Numbered from the stretch's first letter, positions 20,713 to 31,590 are shown. The stretch: DNA of 64,000 nucleotides from Simmondsia chinensis (GCA_018398585.1 JAGTTD010000009.1:12281193-12345192), one strand, 5' to 3'. Translations and numbers: made by a program. The notes: generated by a model from the sequence alone, not told the origin.

Positions 20713-22937
20713 TGTTGGGAAAAATATAAATTTTGTTGGAAAAATAAACTTTTATACCGATCGTTGGGTTCACAATTTTCAATTTTGGCCACGACAAGGG
20801 GTACCTATTAGAGCACTTAAAGTAAGAGATTCTTCTCTCTACGTAAGCCCCCGGTCGGAGAGTCACGCTTCTTGACACCTCACGTGCGAGAGTTCCTGAG
20901 AATAGGTTTATCTCTATAAACCCTTTGCCCTAATACCAGTTGTTTGGATGAATTTCAAAAATTCTCCCAAATTTTATAAAGTTTGCGCAATGGAACGGGT
21001 TCAAAATTCATAATTCTAAACCTATGGTTGATTTAAAATTTCTAATTTTAAATCTACATATTTAAATTTATAATTTAAATCTACATATCTAAATTCTTAA
21101 TTTAGATCTATATACCTTTTACTCTAATACATTCATAACAATACATAAGCTTAAACAGGCATAATAACGAATAATGTAAATAAATAGAAAAGCAAAAACT
21201 AAAAGAAGTATGAAAGAATAACATACCTGAAATTGCTTCAATAATAAAGAATACCAAGAAAATCGAGATCCTGCGATCTTCTATGCAATGACCTCAAACT
21301 ACCCGCAGGATGGGCTCCAAAAAATATTAAACTTTGAGAAAAAAAAATTTTCAAAAGAAATTTCTCTCTCCCACTAGGTCTCCGAAAGTCAATACTCTCA
21401 GAAACCTTTTTTTTTTAATTCTAATTGAATTCCAAACCTTTGGAATAGATACCTCTATTTATAGTAGTATACCGGAGCAAAACAATCTAATATTTTCGAT
21501 GAGGGATTCGCCAGTTTAAATCAAAACGCGTCGTATCATTTAAAAGACTAAGCAAAACGCTTCACCTGGTAAAATTCTGCGTCCCTTTGGCTTGTAAATG
21601 CTGCCACATGGCAGCTTCTGATTTATTTGCTAACCCGGACATGAACAAATAGAAGACATCCCAGCGCACGACACGTGTTGTGTGCTGGTTCGTCGGATTC
21701 GAAGCAAGAGGATCCGACCCTAATAAACCCGATTTTGTAAATTTTTTTTTTTTTTTTTTGCTTTGTTTTCCTCATATAAAAATTCATCTTATAAATTTTA
21801 ATTTTTAAAATTATTTTATTTTATAATTTTTTATTTTTGTTCATGACATGAATAATATTTACAAAATTAATTTACCCATCTTATAGATAAATAATTCACC
21901 TCATGAATTCTTTATTATTTTTCTGATGGCAATAAATATAGAGACTTGCGCAGAGACGTCAAGGACAATTTAAATCTAGCTCCAAATAAGTTAAATTAAT
22001 CATCTAATGAAATAATTTAATTACCATTTGATGAGACTTAATTCAACTAAATAAATCTCACTGCACTCTAGAATTAAACCATTTATTCGATATTTCACTT
22101 GTAGACTGTATTAATGATAACAACCCTTTCACTAGATGTCCATGGCAAAGAATAAGTATAACTACTATCATTATCCTTCTCATAGCTTCTCCATTATTTA
22201 CTGACTCGTCCTTCACTAAATAATTCATTTATACTTGAACATATTCATAGTATAAATTCAAAATGTTAAACACTTGGAATACTTTTTCCAAACTTTTTGA
22301 ACTATTCAAATATTTGCGAATCAATTGAGAGGACATCTGTATCTCATAAGAGACTGTAGATTCCCTATTGAATACCGGATCCATGTCACAGTTCATGCCA
22401 CTACCTAATGTATGTGGAGATTCAGTCGTGCGTTTAGACCTTACTTACAGTACACCAAAGTAACTAACGCTCCATGCACAAGTCAAGAAAACATGAATCA
22501 CTTATCTCCGATAGTAGTCTAGAAACATGTAATCCATATGGTCCAACTCAGTGTGTCAATCTTCTTAAACACACCAACCTAACGCTTTTGGATCACTATT
22601 TATATGACCAAGACAAGTCATCTAAAATGTCACATTATAGTCTTAGTATACAAGTAGTCCAAACTTGTCTTCAACTATGAGTCTTTCAAACAACAATCAA
22701 TAGCATTTGTTCCAAGTCTATCTGTGGATTAATCTCATAAACCACTTAGAACAAACATGTAAACTGTAGTTTGAGGACTACACTCATCTCATAGATGTTT
22801 CCAAAAAGAAAATCACATGCAGTATAGATGCTTGCTTACACAAATTTAATAAAGAAAATGAATGAAGCTTCAATTTTATTCTTTAATAAAATAATAATAG
22901 CATAATAAATCTGGATTTCAGGAAACTATTCCTAACA
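20713..22937 (-). repeat. 3' LTR of copia B
   Basis: 2225 bp, starting TGTTGG and ending CTAACA. Compared with the right LTR it carries an extra 21 bp at its left edge, a near repeat of its own first bases (TGTTGGGAAAAATATAAATTT is 21 bp, 20713-20733, before TGTTGGAAAAATAAAC). On the minus strand a TATA-like CTATAAATAGAGG lies at about 21454-21466. Confidence 0.88.
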
Positions 22938-22952
22938 ATCGCTCACTTGTCC
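22938..22952 (-). promoter_or_regulatory. Polypurine tract of copia B
   Basis: The minus strand reads GGACAAGTGAGCGAT directly before the 3' LTR start TGTTAGG. This matches the common copia form CAAGTGGGAGATTGTT. Confidence 0.7.
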
Positions 22953-24280
22953 TAAATTCAATTTATGACAAGCTCTACAGCCATCTCTTTTGTGTATGAA
23001 CCAAAAGTTTACTAGATCAATTATTCTATCTGAACCAACATGCTCTCTATGCAGCTTCTGAAGCTACAACGCATTTAGCCTCTGTGGTGTAGTCAACAGT
23101 ACAATACTCCTTGACATTCCTTCCACTAATGGCTCCTACTCCAAGGGTAAAGTCATGCCAGGACTTCGAACATCTAGCATATATATTTGACTAGAAGTCT
23201 TAAAATAATATATCTTACTGGAATCAACTCATCACTTTGAAAGATCAGCATATAATCTCTAGTCCTTCTTAAGTTCTACAGAAAATGCTTCATTGCCACC
23301 TAGTGCATCGGATCCGAGTTAGACTGACACCTGCTTACTATACCACATTATAGCAAATATCTGGTCTCATGCACAGCATGGCATACATGAGACTCCCACT
23401 GCTAAAGCATATGGAATATTCCTCAATAGTTCCTCCTTTTAAGGTGCCATAGAACACTGCTCTGAAGAGAAAAAAGGACTTCATGCCTGAAGGTAAAAAA
23501 AACCTTTCTTAGAGTCCTCCATGCAATACCTTGACAACATTTTGTCAATATAAGTAGCTAGAGAAAGACCCAACATCCTACTCTTATGACTTTGCAGAAG
23601 CTTAATCCTAAGAGTAGAGCTGGCTTCTCCTCTGTCCTTCATATTGAGCTATCATGACAGCCAAGTCTTTACAGCTAATGACACCCCCTCAACAATCCTA
23701 ATGAGTAGTATATTGTTGACATACAATACCAAGAAAGTCACTACTTTCTCTTAATTTCATTTGTACACGCATGGTTCTGTCAACCAATTGCTCAAAATTA
23801 TAAAACTTAATTGCTTGACTGTGACTTAAAGGATCAGATTCAATGCCACGATCAATCGCTAAAAGTTTCCGCTATGAATTAGGTGTCCTGACAATCCTCC
23901 CACCACACCTAAGCTCTCATGTGCCTGGAACATTCTCATTTCTATCAGTAGGTGTATCTAATGTATCCACTATGTCTTGAGTTTTGTCAAGCTGTTCAGA
24001 ATTAGTGTCATTTTCTTTTAATTCTTATAATACTATTTGGTTTTTGCTTTTGTATTTCACTTGGAAAATTCCTCTCTAAGTATTTTGCAGTGTATTTACA
24101 AAACCTTTTTAATTAAAAGAATTGTAGAAAAGATCGTCCTTGTTCCTTTTACTTGCACCACCATTCTGCTATGGTGTTACCCAGAGTAGAAAAGTAAGAT
24201 CTTATCTCATTTGCAGTTTGGAAATCCAGAAATTCACCAAAAAATATTCACCACCTCGATCTGATCGAAGTGACTTAACT
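22953..24280 (-). pseudogene. Copia B reverse transcriptase end and RNase H
   Basis: On the minus strand near 23450-23230 fragments read HLKRRNY, CMRPDICYNVV and SRCQSNSDPMHWVAMKHFL, then NLRRTRDYMLIFQ. This is the LMYAM.C.RPDI...V...SR....P...HW.A.K.IL.YL..T link between copia RT and RNase H. Near 23100-23040 DYTTEAKCVVASEA marks the RNase H (STEAEYVAASEA). The RT catalytic box is not visible. Heavily decayed. Confidence 0.75.
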
Positions 24281-24600
24281 TGTTTACCTAATAGCTTTTA
24301 AACTTCAACTTTCTACTCCATGAATTTTTCAAAATGCCTGACTTATGTACCATTAGGTAAACATGGCCATGCCTTGAGTAATCATCACCAAATGTGATTA
24401 GGTACTCATACTCACATCTTTCCTGAACATGTATTTGTCCACACACATCTATGTAAACTAGCTCAAGCAAGTCACCAACCCTATTGCCTTTACTCTTCAA
24501 GACAGACTTGGTCATCTTTCTTTGTATGCAAGATTCATAAACTGGTAATGACCTCAAGTCCAAAGCCTCTATCAATCCAACTTTTACCAATCTTTGGATC
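24281..24600 (-). pseudogene. Copia B GAG-pre-integrase/integrase
   Basis: A 100-codon frame reads LPVYESCIQRKMTKSVLKSK, then LLELVYIDVCGQIHVQERCE, then YEYLITFGDDYSRHGHVYLM. These are the C..C zinc end, the first catalytic Asp (IDVCGP) and the DDYSR.G.VY.M box of copia integrase. The second Asp and the Glu are not seen. Confidence 0.85.
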
Positions 24601-24975
24601 CTATTTGAATTACTGTGGCCTGAACGTTGGTGCCTTATGTAGGCATTATCCCTTTCAAGGTGTTTTCTTTTAGGAGATCGAACAGATAAACTTGTATTAC
24701 CTTCTTTTAAACAAATATGAGAGTTTGATCAATAAATAACATGAATAAACCATTTATACATGTATATTTTGCTAATTTATTTATTATATTGAAAGGTTCA
24801 TAATCAAAATCAACTAAATAGCAATTATTCATAAAACGAGATACAGAAATCAAATTCCTATGCAGAGTAGCCACAAATAAACAATATTTTAAAATCAAAA
24901 ACTCTAGCACTAAAATTAAGCTAACATCTCCTACACTTAAGACCACTACTTTTGTACTGTCCCTGACCATTAGGT
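24601..24975 (-). pseudogene. Copia B protease tail
   Basis: VRDSTKVVVLSVGDVSLIL and CLFVATLHRNLISVSRFMNN match the G.G....V...G...L.L..V..VP....NLISV..L segment downstream of the protease active site. The D-S-G site itself should lie near 25060; the sequence there reads as CAVESPPGSW...DSGST-like in another frame. Confidence 0.75.
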
Positions 24976-25400
24976 ATAGCTCCCATCATGTAGCCTTTTG
25001 GTTAACCTGAGCCCCTGTAACATATTACAGACATGGTCAGTTGAACCTGAGTCCAGCCACTAGGAACCCGGTGGACTCTCAACTGCGCATGACTCAACTA
25101 AGTGAGATATCAACATATCTTCACCAGATGCCTTAGTAGTGTTTATAACGAGAGAAGCTAAGTACTTAGTGCAATTTTTCATCTAGTGGCTAGTCTTCCC
25201 GCAAAAGAAAACACTTTCCTTCTGTCGACTTCTTTATGGTCTTCGTTGCTATAATGGAAACCTTGCCCTTTTCTTTCTTTCCAGTAGCTCCCTTGTGAGT
25301 AATAACTAAGTCCAACTTGGTTTTTCTGGGCAAAGTAATTTGGTCCAATGACTTCAGTATGCATTAGTAATAAAGTGAAGTTCAATAGTCATATCCATTT
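24976..25400 (-). pseudogene. Copia B gag zinc-knuckle region
   Basis: Around 25215-25150 the minus strand contains C-F-x..., then MKNCTKYLASL, a degraded CCHC knuckle (CFFCGK.GHWK.NC.KYLA) spread over two frames. Lys-rich codons (25385-25220, KERKGQGFHYSNEDHKEVDR) precede it, as usual. Confidence 0.65.
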
Positions 25401-25980
25401 CAAAATACTGTAAATGTAAATATTTGCGTAACTGTCTAACAGAAATCATGTATAATGCAATAATATCTATTCCTTAAATTATCATGCACAATAAGTCAGA
25501 CAACCACGAAACTGTACTATCATGCATACAATGATAACCCAAACACACCACTCCTTACTCCCCTACAGCGGGGTCGCACGAAGCTAGTTCGGGTGAGAAC
25601 TATTCTCAATTAACATGTTCTCCTGTAACTCTTACTAAATATGATTAACTCACCACTTTACCTCAGTCTAACATAACACAACAGAGCTCCTCGGGGAGGC
25701 TAATGCATTACGCTAGTCAAGTGTAAACCATTACCTAAACCTCCATGCAAGTACACGTAATACTTCAAGGAAGCATGGTCGCATCGCTTCTTTGCACTTT
25801 GGTTTATCTTAATAGAAGTCTAACCCTGAAATCTGCAAACCGACATAATCCACAGGGAGGTTTATCGATCTGTTATAATGCTAGACCAGTAATAGAGCCC
25901 ATCAGGTTACAACAATTGAAACCTCGCTCCCACTTAATTTGTATAACTAGTGGTTTTTAATTAACTTGCATTTACAACCT
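25401..25980. other. Copia B gag remnant or leader, not recognisable
   Basis: No retained gag motif in any frame. A 71-codon + frame at 25745 has no family features and is taken as chance. Confidence 0.4.
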
Positions 25981-25994
25981 GAATTCTCTCATTC

Positions 25995-26575
25995 TAAAAA
26001 TTAGTCATAATTAACTAATTAATTTATTTAAAACATTATCATTTTACAATATTGATTATCTCATAATCTAACTTTAGAATCTCATTCTAAATTTAATCAA
26101 TAAAAGTAATTAATTCAGTTTAATTTAAAAAAGTATTGTAATATTATTTAGATTATTTAATAATCTACTTTTAGATTTCTATTTTAAAACTAAATCAATT
26201 AATAGAAATTAATTTTTACTAAAACAGTACCATAAGTTTAGATTATCTCATAATTTTAAATCTAATTCTAAAATTAAATTAATCAGTAACGTGTTATAAC
26301 TTAGACTATCCTATAGTCTTATTTAAAATCTCATTCTAAAATTAAATAAGCTTAGACTATCTAATAGTCTCATTTAGAATCTTATTCTAAAACTACATAA
26401 GCTTAATAAAATTTAACTTTTATTATAAAACAATAACGATTTAGACTATCTCATAGTTTATATTAGAATCTTATTCTAAAATAATTTAAAATAACTTTTA
26501 TTTGAAATAACACTTATTCACAACTTAGATTATCTTATAATCTAATTTTTAGAATCACATTCCAAAATAGAATAA
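25995..26575. repeat. Seven irregular repeats of a palindromic unit in copia B
   Basis: The motif TTAGATTATCTCATAATCTAA, which is itself nearly palindromic (quoted pieces: TTAGATTATC and TCATAATCTAA), is followed by TTTAGAATCTCATTCTAAA, a second palindrome. It recurs at about 26050, 26147, 26236, 26296, 26352, 26440 and 26522. Spacing varies from about 55 to 97 bp. The repeats occupy the leader/gag region of copia B. Confidence 0.8.
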
Positions 26576-26659
26576 TTTATAAAATAATTAATTTATAATT
26601 ATTACGTAAATCAGTATTGACATTTACACATCCAAAAATAAATTAAATTTTTTAATAAT

Positions 26660-26730
26660 TGTTGATGTCAGCGCTGATATCAGACGTTGGCGCTGATGTT
26701 AGACGTCAGCGTCTGCTGACGCAAATTTTT
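26660..26730. repeat. GC-richer cluster of TCAGCGCTGA-type palindromes
   Basis: GATGTCAGCGCTGATATCAG, then GACGTTGGCGCTGATGTTAG and ACGTCAGCGTCTGCTGACGC. Repeated short palindromes in an otherwise very AT-rich leader. Confidence 0.75.
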
Positions 26731-27206
26731 TTTTGTTTTTTTAAATTGTAAATCAAAATAATTTAATTTAAAGTAACTAATTAAATCAAATCTCATTAGA
26801 TTAATTTTATTCGATTTTATCATCTAATCTCATTAGATTAATCTTATCTGATTTTACAAATATTAACCAAACGATCATTATCTCATAATAAAGATCATGT
26901 ATTCAAAACTTGTAGGATGTTAGATCCGAATTTATGATTAATTCTTGAACGATTTAAACAACTTAAACCATTACTTTTAAACAACTTAGTTAACTATTAA
27001 CTCTTTTAAAAATTTAACAATTTAAATTGATACAGCAAAATAAACAACCTAATTAGCAATTAATGCTTTAATGATTTAAACAATTTAAATTGCTTATTCA
27101 AACAAACTTTCCTTTTTAATAAAATCACTATTTTATTAAATTGCAAATCTATCTATTTCAATCTTATTATACCTATGTATATATATTATGAATATAATCA
27201 GAGACT

Positions 27207-27219
27207 GACTCTTATACCA
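27207..27219 (-). promoter_or_regulatory. Primer-binding site of copia B
   Basis: The minus strand after the 5' LTR reads TTGGTATAAGAGTC, a close match to TGGTATCAGAGC, the complement of the initiator-Met tRNA 3' end. One base separates it from the LTR. It confirms minus-strand orientation and the LTR edge at 27222. Confidence 0.8.
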
Positions 27220-27221
27220 AT

Positions 27222-29392
27222 TGTTGGAAAAATAAACTCTGATACCTATCGTTAGGTTCACAATTTTCAACTATGGTCACAAAGGGGTACCTACTAGAGC
27301 ACTTAAGTAGGAGATTCTTCTCTCTACCTAAGCCCCGATCGGAGAGTCACGCTTCGTGACGCCTCACGTGCAAGAGTTCCCGAAAATAGGTTTATCTCTA
27401 TAAACCCTTTGCCCTAATACCAATTGTTGGGACGAATTTCAAAAATTCTTCCTAATTTTGTAAAGTTTACACAGGGGGACGGGTTTAGAATTCATAATTC
27501 TAAACCTAGGACTGATTTAAAATTCCTAATTTTAAATCTGCATATTTAAATTCATAATTTAAATCTACTGCAAATAATTTAAACCAGTATAATAATGAAT
27601 ACTGCAAATAAATAGAAAAGCGAAAACTAAAAGAAGAAGAAAAGAAGAACAAACCTGAAATTGCTCTAATAATAAATAATTCCCATAAAATCTAGACCCT
27701 ACGATCTTCAACACAATTACCTCAAACTGCCTGGAGGTTGGGCTCCGAAAAATATTAAACTTTGAGGAAAGAAAAATTTCAAAAGATATTAATATCTCCC
27801 ACTTGGTCTCCGAAAGTCAATACTTTCATAAACCTTTTTTTTTTAATTCTAATCGATTGCCAAACATTTGGAATAGGTACCTCTATTTATAGTAGTATAC
27901 CAGAGCGAAAAAATCTAATATTTTTGATGTGGGATTTGCCAATTTAAATCAAAACGCATCATATGGTTTGAAAACAAAAGCAAAACGCGGCGTTTCACCT
28001 GGTTAAAATCTGCGTCCTTTTGGCTTGTCAACGTTGCCATGTGGCAACTTCTGATTCATCCGCTAACGCGGACACGAATCAATAAAGGACGTCCCAGCAC
28101 ACAACACGTGTCACACGCGAGTTCGTCGGATTCGAAGCACGCTGATCCGACCCTGATAAACCCAATTTTGTTTTCATTTTTTTATTGTCTCCCACATATA
28201 AAAATTCATCTTATTAATTTTAATTTTTATAATTCTTTTATTTTATAATTTTTAATTTTTATTCATCTTATGAATAACATTTGCAAAATTAATTTACCCA
28301 TCTTATGGATAAATAATTCATTTTATCAATTCTTTAATATTTTTCTGATGGCAATAAATACAGAGGCTTGCGCAGGGACCTCAGGGACAATTTTAATCCA
28401 GCTCCAAATGGGTTAAATTAATCATCTCATAAAATAATTTAATTACCATTTAATGAGGCTTAACTCAACTAAATAAATTTCACTGCACATCAGTATTGAA
28501 CCATTTATTCAATATCTCCCTTATAGACTGTATTGATGATAGTAAGCCCTTCACTAGATGTCTATGACGAAGAATAAGTATAACTACTACCGTTATCCTT
28601 CTCATAGCTTCTCCATTTGTTACCAACTCGCCCTTCACTGAATAATTCATTTATACTTGAACATATTCATATCATAAATTCCAAATGTCAAACACCTGGA
28701 ATACTTTGGCAAAAGTTTCCGAACTATTCAAATATTTGCGAATCAACTGAGGGGACATCTGCATCTCATAAGAGACTGTAGATACCTTATTGAATACCTT
28801 ATCCTTGTCACACTTCATGCCGCTACCTAGTGTACGTGGAAATTCAGTCATGCTTTTAGACCTTACTTATAGTACACCAAAGTAACTAACGCTCCAGCAC
28901 AAGTCCAGAATACTCTCAGGATTTAGAGTCATCATTCAAACAGCACAAAATGAATCACTTATCTACGATATTAGTCTAGAAACAAGTAATCCACATGGTC
29001 CAACTAAGTGTGTCAATCTTATTAAACACACGAACCTAACACTTTTGGCTCACCATCCACATGACCAAGACAAGTCATCTAAAGTGTCACGTTATAGTCT
29101 TAGCATACAAGTAGTCCAAACTTATCTTCGACCACAAGTCTTTCAAACAACAATCCATACCATTTGTTCCAAGTCTGTATGTGGGTTAATCTCATAAACC
29201 ACTTAGAACAAACATGTAAATTATAATTTGAGGACTACACCCATCTCATGGATGTTTTTAAAAAGAAAATCACATGTAGTATAAATGCTCGCTTACAAAA
29301 ATTTAACAAGGAAACGATTGGAACTTCAGTTCTATTCTTTAATAAAATAATATTAACATAATAAATCTTGATTTTTGGACACAATTCTAATA
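27222..29392 (-). repeat. 5' LTR of copia B
   Basis: 2171 bp, begins TGTTGG and ends TAATA (decayed CAACA). It is collinear with 20734-22937. On the minus strand CTATAAATAGAGG at about 27881-27894 is the likely promoter TATA box, at the same place as in the other LTR. Confidence 0.88.
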
Positions 29393-29750
29393 GGATTCTC
29401 AATCTGAAGCCGAACTCCCACCTCCTATCTTCATGGTCATTGGGGTCACCTCCATTGTGCAGCAAGCGCCTCAATTTTGGCTCCGGTAAGTCCTCGTCAT
29501 AAAATTGATAAAGGAAGGGATCATCCCTGTCTCCACTATTAATGCCAGGTAAAGGTTGGCGTTGAGGCCTAACTCCGTCCGGGAGATTAGGGTTGGCTCC
29601 GATTTGGATCAAGCATCGCTCGAGCCGCCGGAATTTCTTTTCCAGTTCCTCAAACCTCCTTTCATATTGCTGATGTCAATCACGGTCAGTCACTTCTTCA
29701 ACGGCGGCGTTCCATTGTCGTCTAGGGGGCCATCGTTCTTTAGGAAGCAT
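29393..29750 (-). pseudogene. Gypsy A gag, N-terminal third
   Basis: ATG at 29750, six bases after the primer-binding site, opens MLPKERWPPRRQWNAAVEEV. An in-frame TGA follows at codon 24. ERRFEELEKKFRRLERCLIQ is a short coiled coil, then NPNLPDGVRPQRQPLPGIN and NDHEDRRWEFGF. The frame runs straight into the copia B LTR at 29392 and resumes at 20712. The start is chosen by its closeness to the 5' LTR and the continuous family-like reading. Confidence 0.85.
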
Positions 29751-29755
29751 TTCAG

Positions 29756-29768
29756 CATTCTGATACTA
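29756..29768 (-). promoter_or_regulatory. Primer-binding site of gypsy A
   Basis: The minus strand reads TAGTATCAGAATG two bases after the LTR end, matching TGGTATCAGAGC (initiator-Met tRNA complement) with few changes. Confidence 0.75.
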
Positions 29769-29770
29769 AC

Positions 29771-30273
29771 TAATGCCACACTTGAGTGGACAAATGGGTA
29801 CAGGAAGGTTTTACGGCCTTCCCTTTGAATTTTTACTAAGGAAATTAACGAAACATACAAAGAGGAGGATATGTTATTTTCTCACAGGTTGAGAAATAGA
29901 ACAAAATTAAAAATAATCTTTGGAATCAATCAACTACAGAGCTAAGCGTAAAGTCTTCATATTTACAGAGGAGCAAAGAACTACAAAAGGAGGGAAAACA
30001 CAATTCAAAATTCAAAATACAAAATCAGATCTCACCTATTAAAAATCGGATCTTCCAACTAATCTTGATATCTTGCTATAATTCCTCCCTTGCTTGCCGT
30101 GAAGGTTGAAATGGCTGAGATCTTCCTAGATTCATGCGTTGACAGAGTCCACACGCTGGTTTAGGAAACACTGCCATGCTGCACTTCAACCCGGTATCGC
30201 CAAGTTGTCCCTTACCCCCGGTGATCCTAAGTCTTTTCACGTTCCTCCTGCTAATCCTTGCCCTGCTGCATCA
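29771..30273 (-). repeat. 5' LTR of gypsy A
   Basis: 503 bp, aligned with 13312-13813. Left edge decayed to TAATGC; right edge CTGCATCA intact. Followed by the target duplication GAAAG (30274-30278). Confidence 0.9.
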
Positions 30274-30278
30274 GAAAG
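30274..30278. repeat. Target-site duplication GAAAG, right copy
   Basis: Matches 13307-13311 exactly. Confidence 0.92.
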
Positions 30279-30745
30279 AGAATGGTGGGCCCTTCTGGCA
30301 AGGGGGAGTCGTCAGAGAACAATGTCGGGGACAGGGTGAGAACATTATGTTGGTTATGCCCTTTAATTGTTGGTTCTTCTATATTTAGATATGGAGATCT
30401 AGATAGAGATCCCGACAACCAAAAAATTGAACCTAGCTTCTACTCCTCTTTCATCATTGTTGGTCCTTCTGCACTGCTTGATCCATTCATTTGTCACCTT
30501 ACTTTTTCAAAGCAAGAAGACAAAATATACGTGCTTAGTCCCCAAAAGCAAGAACTAATTTTGATGCCTATTCAACTATATGCAACCGACGCAACTAGAA
30601 TGCGGTCAGAAATCCATAATAGAGTCCCACTACAACGCCTGAATTGATTATCTTCATGCATAAAGATACTAGATTATCTAGCAGTAGAAAAGATTTAAAA
30701 ATCATCACAAACCTCCCTTTCTCTTTTGTATTGCAATTTCTGAAT
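30279..30745. other. Unassigned sequence right of the gypsy insertion
   Basis: Continues the block that starts at 13264. A + frame of about 120 codons runs to 30647 (GDLDRDPDNQ, LSPQKQELILMPIQLYATDA) but I do not recognise it. It lies between two parts of copia A RNase H, so it may be a separate small insertion that preceded the gypsy element. Confidence 0.4.
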
Positions 30746-30914
30746 TATTATATGCTACAAAGCATTTAGCGGTTGATTTCTGTATTGTTCATGAGGAGGT
30801 TGCTACTGGTGATCTTATGGTTTGCTATGTTCCATCACAATCATAGATTGCTGACACTTTTACCAAGGGCCAAACATCTTCTCGTTTTCATGGGCTTGGG
30901 TCTACTTTATCTAG
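30746..30914 (+). pseudogene. Copia A C-terminal end
   Basis: ATKHLAVDFCIVHEEVATGD, then LMVCYVPSQ, a stop, IADTFTKGQTSSRFHGLGST. This is the standard end of copia pol (R.KHI.IDFHFVRE.V..G.L...V.S..Q.AD..TK.L). It joins the copia frame lost at 13263. Confidence 0.85.
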
Positions 30915-30942
30915 CCCCCCCCCCCCCCCCCCCCCCCCCCCC
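30915..30942. repeat. Run of 28 C
   Basis: 28 consecutive C between the pol end and the polypurine tract of copia A. Confidence 0.95.
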
Positions 30943-30963
30943 TCTCTGCAAAAAACAAAATTT

Positions 30964-30976
30964 GGGGGGAAGGGGG
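30964..30976 (+). promoter_or_regulatory. Polypurine tract of copia A
   Basis: GGGGGGAAGGGGG directly before TGTTTTAGAG. Its position after the pol stop defines the 3' LTR start. Confidence 0.75.
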
Positions 30977-31096
30977 TGTTTTAGAGTGCAATCGTATTTT
31001 TTACTATACTTTACCCTTTTATATAATCTTGTACTATATTTATAAAATATATAGTTTTCTGTATGCCCTAAGGGGGTAAGTTTTCCCTCTGTCTAC
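30977..31096 (+). repeat. Putative short 3' LTR of copia A
   Basis: Starts TGTTTTAGAGTGCAATCG after the polypurine tract. It contains ATATAATCTTG and TATTTATAAAATATA TATA-like sequences and could end at TCTACA (31096), giving about 120 bp. The 5' partner is missing, so the right edge is inferred. Confidence 0.5.
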
Positions 31097-31483
31097 AGGA
31101 AAAAAAATTTCAATAGTTCAGGATAACTAAAAAATATCTTTAAATGCCAAGATAATGCTTAATTTTAATAGTAATTAAGTTATTGGTTGTTTGAGCAATT
31201 TCAAGTACTTTGGTTTAGATGGTAAGGAGGTAAAATAATATGCTAATAAAAGCCATTAATATTTGAAAGAGAGAAAATAAGCGTTAGATCTAATATCTCA
31301 TATTAGAGGGTAGACCATGAAACATAACAACTAAACAATCTTATTATTATCATAAAATATTATTAGCCCAAAAACCTCCACGCACATCCATAAAATAATG
31401 ATAGAAAATTATTATAAATAGAAGAGAGCGACGCATCACATGAAGACAGAAAAAATACAAATGCATGTCTTGCAAGAAAGTCT
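31097..31483. other. AT-rich sequence, nothing recognised
   Basis: No ORF, repeat structure or element end seen. Confidence 0.5.
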
Positions 31484-31590
31484 ACCAATAGTCTCAGTGC
31501 CACAAGGGCTCTCGCTTGCGCAGGGTCAGGGAGGGATACGATGTTTGCAACCTTACCCAGTCAGGATAAGACTCCGATGAGAGACTGTTT
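31484..31590 (+). mobile_element. Au-like SINE or RTE LINE 3'-tail fragment
   Basis: GCGCAGGGTCAGGGAGGGAT, ATGTTTGCAACCTTACCC and GAGACTGTTTTCGATT resemble the conserved GG.GGGT.TACGCAGCCTTACC...GAGGCTGTTTCC block of plant Au SINEs. No tail or target duplication is seen. Confidence 0.5.

Larger units (their letters stand above)
20713..29392 (-). mobile_element. Ty1/copia element B, minus strand, 8.7 kb, 2.2-kb LTRs
   Basis: LTRs at 20713-22937 and 27222-29392. The flanks GGAAT (20708-20712) and GGATT (29393-29397) are a 5-bp duplication with one difference. The gag frame of gypsy A is interrupted at exactly this point (RLRIP on the right, IPKFNGR on the left). Internal domains on the minus strand are gag knuckle, protease, integrase, RT and RNase H, in copia order. 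Most of gag is replaced by AT-rich repeats (25980-26600). The element is inactive. Confidence 0.88.
13312..30273 (-). mobile_element. Ty3/gypsy element A, minus strand, with nested inserts
   Basis: LTRs at 13312-13813 and 29771-30273 share about 500 bp and begin/end TGATGCAG...CTGCATCA. Read right to left it has a primer-binding site, gag (29750 onward, resuming at 20712), zinc knuckle, protease, RT, RNase H, integrase, polypurine tract and LTR. After subtracting an 8.7-kb copia insert and a 2.9-kb organelle-like block it would be about 5.4 kb, normal for a gypsy element with short LTRs. I see no chromodomain after the integrase. Stops and lost catalytic residues make it dead. Confidence 0.9.
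9481..31096 (+). mobile_element. Ty1/copia relic A, 5'-truncated, split by nested insertions
   Basis: Domains occur in copia order on the + strand: protease (9541-9620), GAG-pre-integrase (9900-10105), integrase (10115-10590), reverse transcriptase (11870-12890), RNase H (12910-13263) and the C-terminal end (30750-30914). A polypurine tract and a short 3' LTR (30977-31096) follow. Gag and the 5' LTR are missing; the left boundary with the antisense mobile-domain frame is near 9480. Interruptions are a hAT-like element and a 17-kb gypsy element. The element's own DNA, with the inserts removed, is about 4 kb. Confidence 0.8.

Noticed and set aside
30773..31045. 90-codon frame with a poly-Pro run
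   Set aside because: It is the copia A pol end in part, then 28 C read as proline; not a gene.
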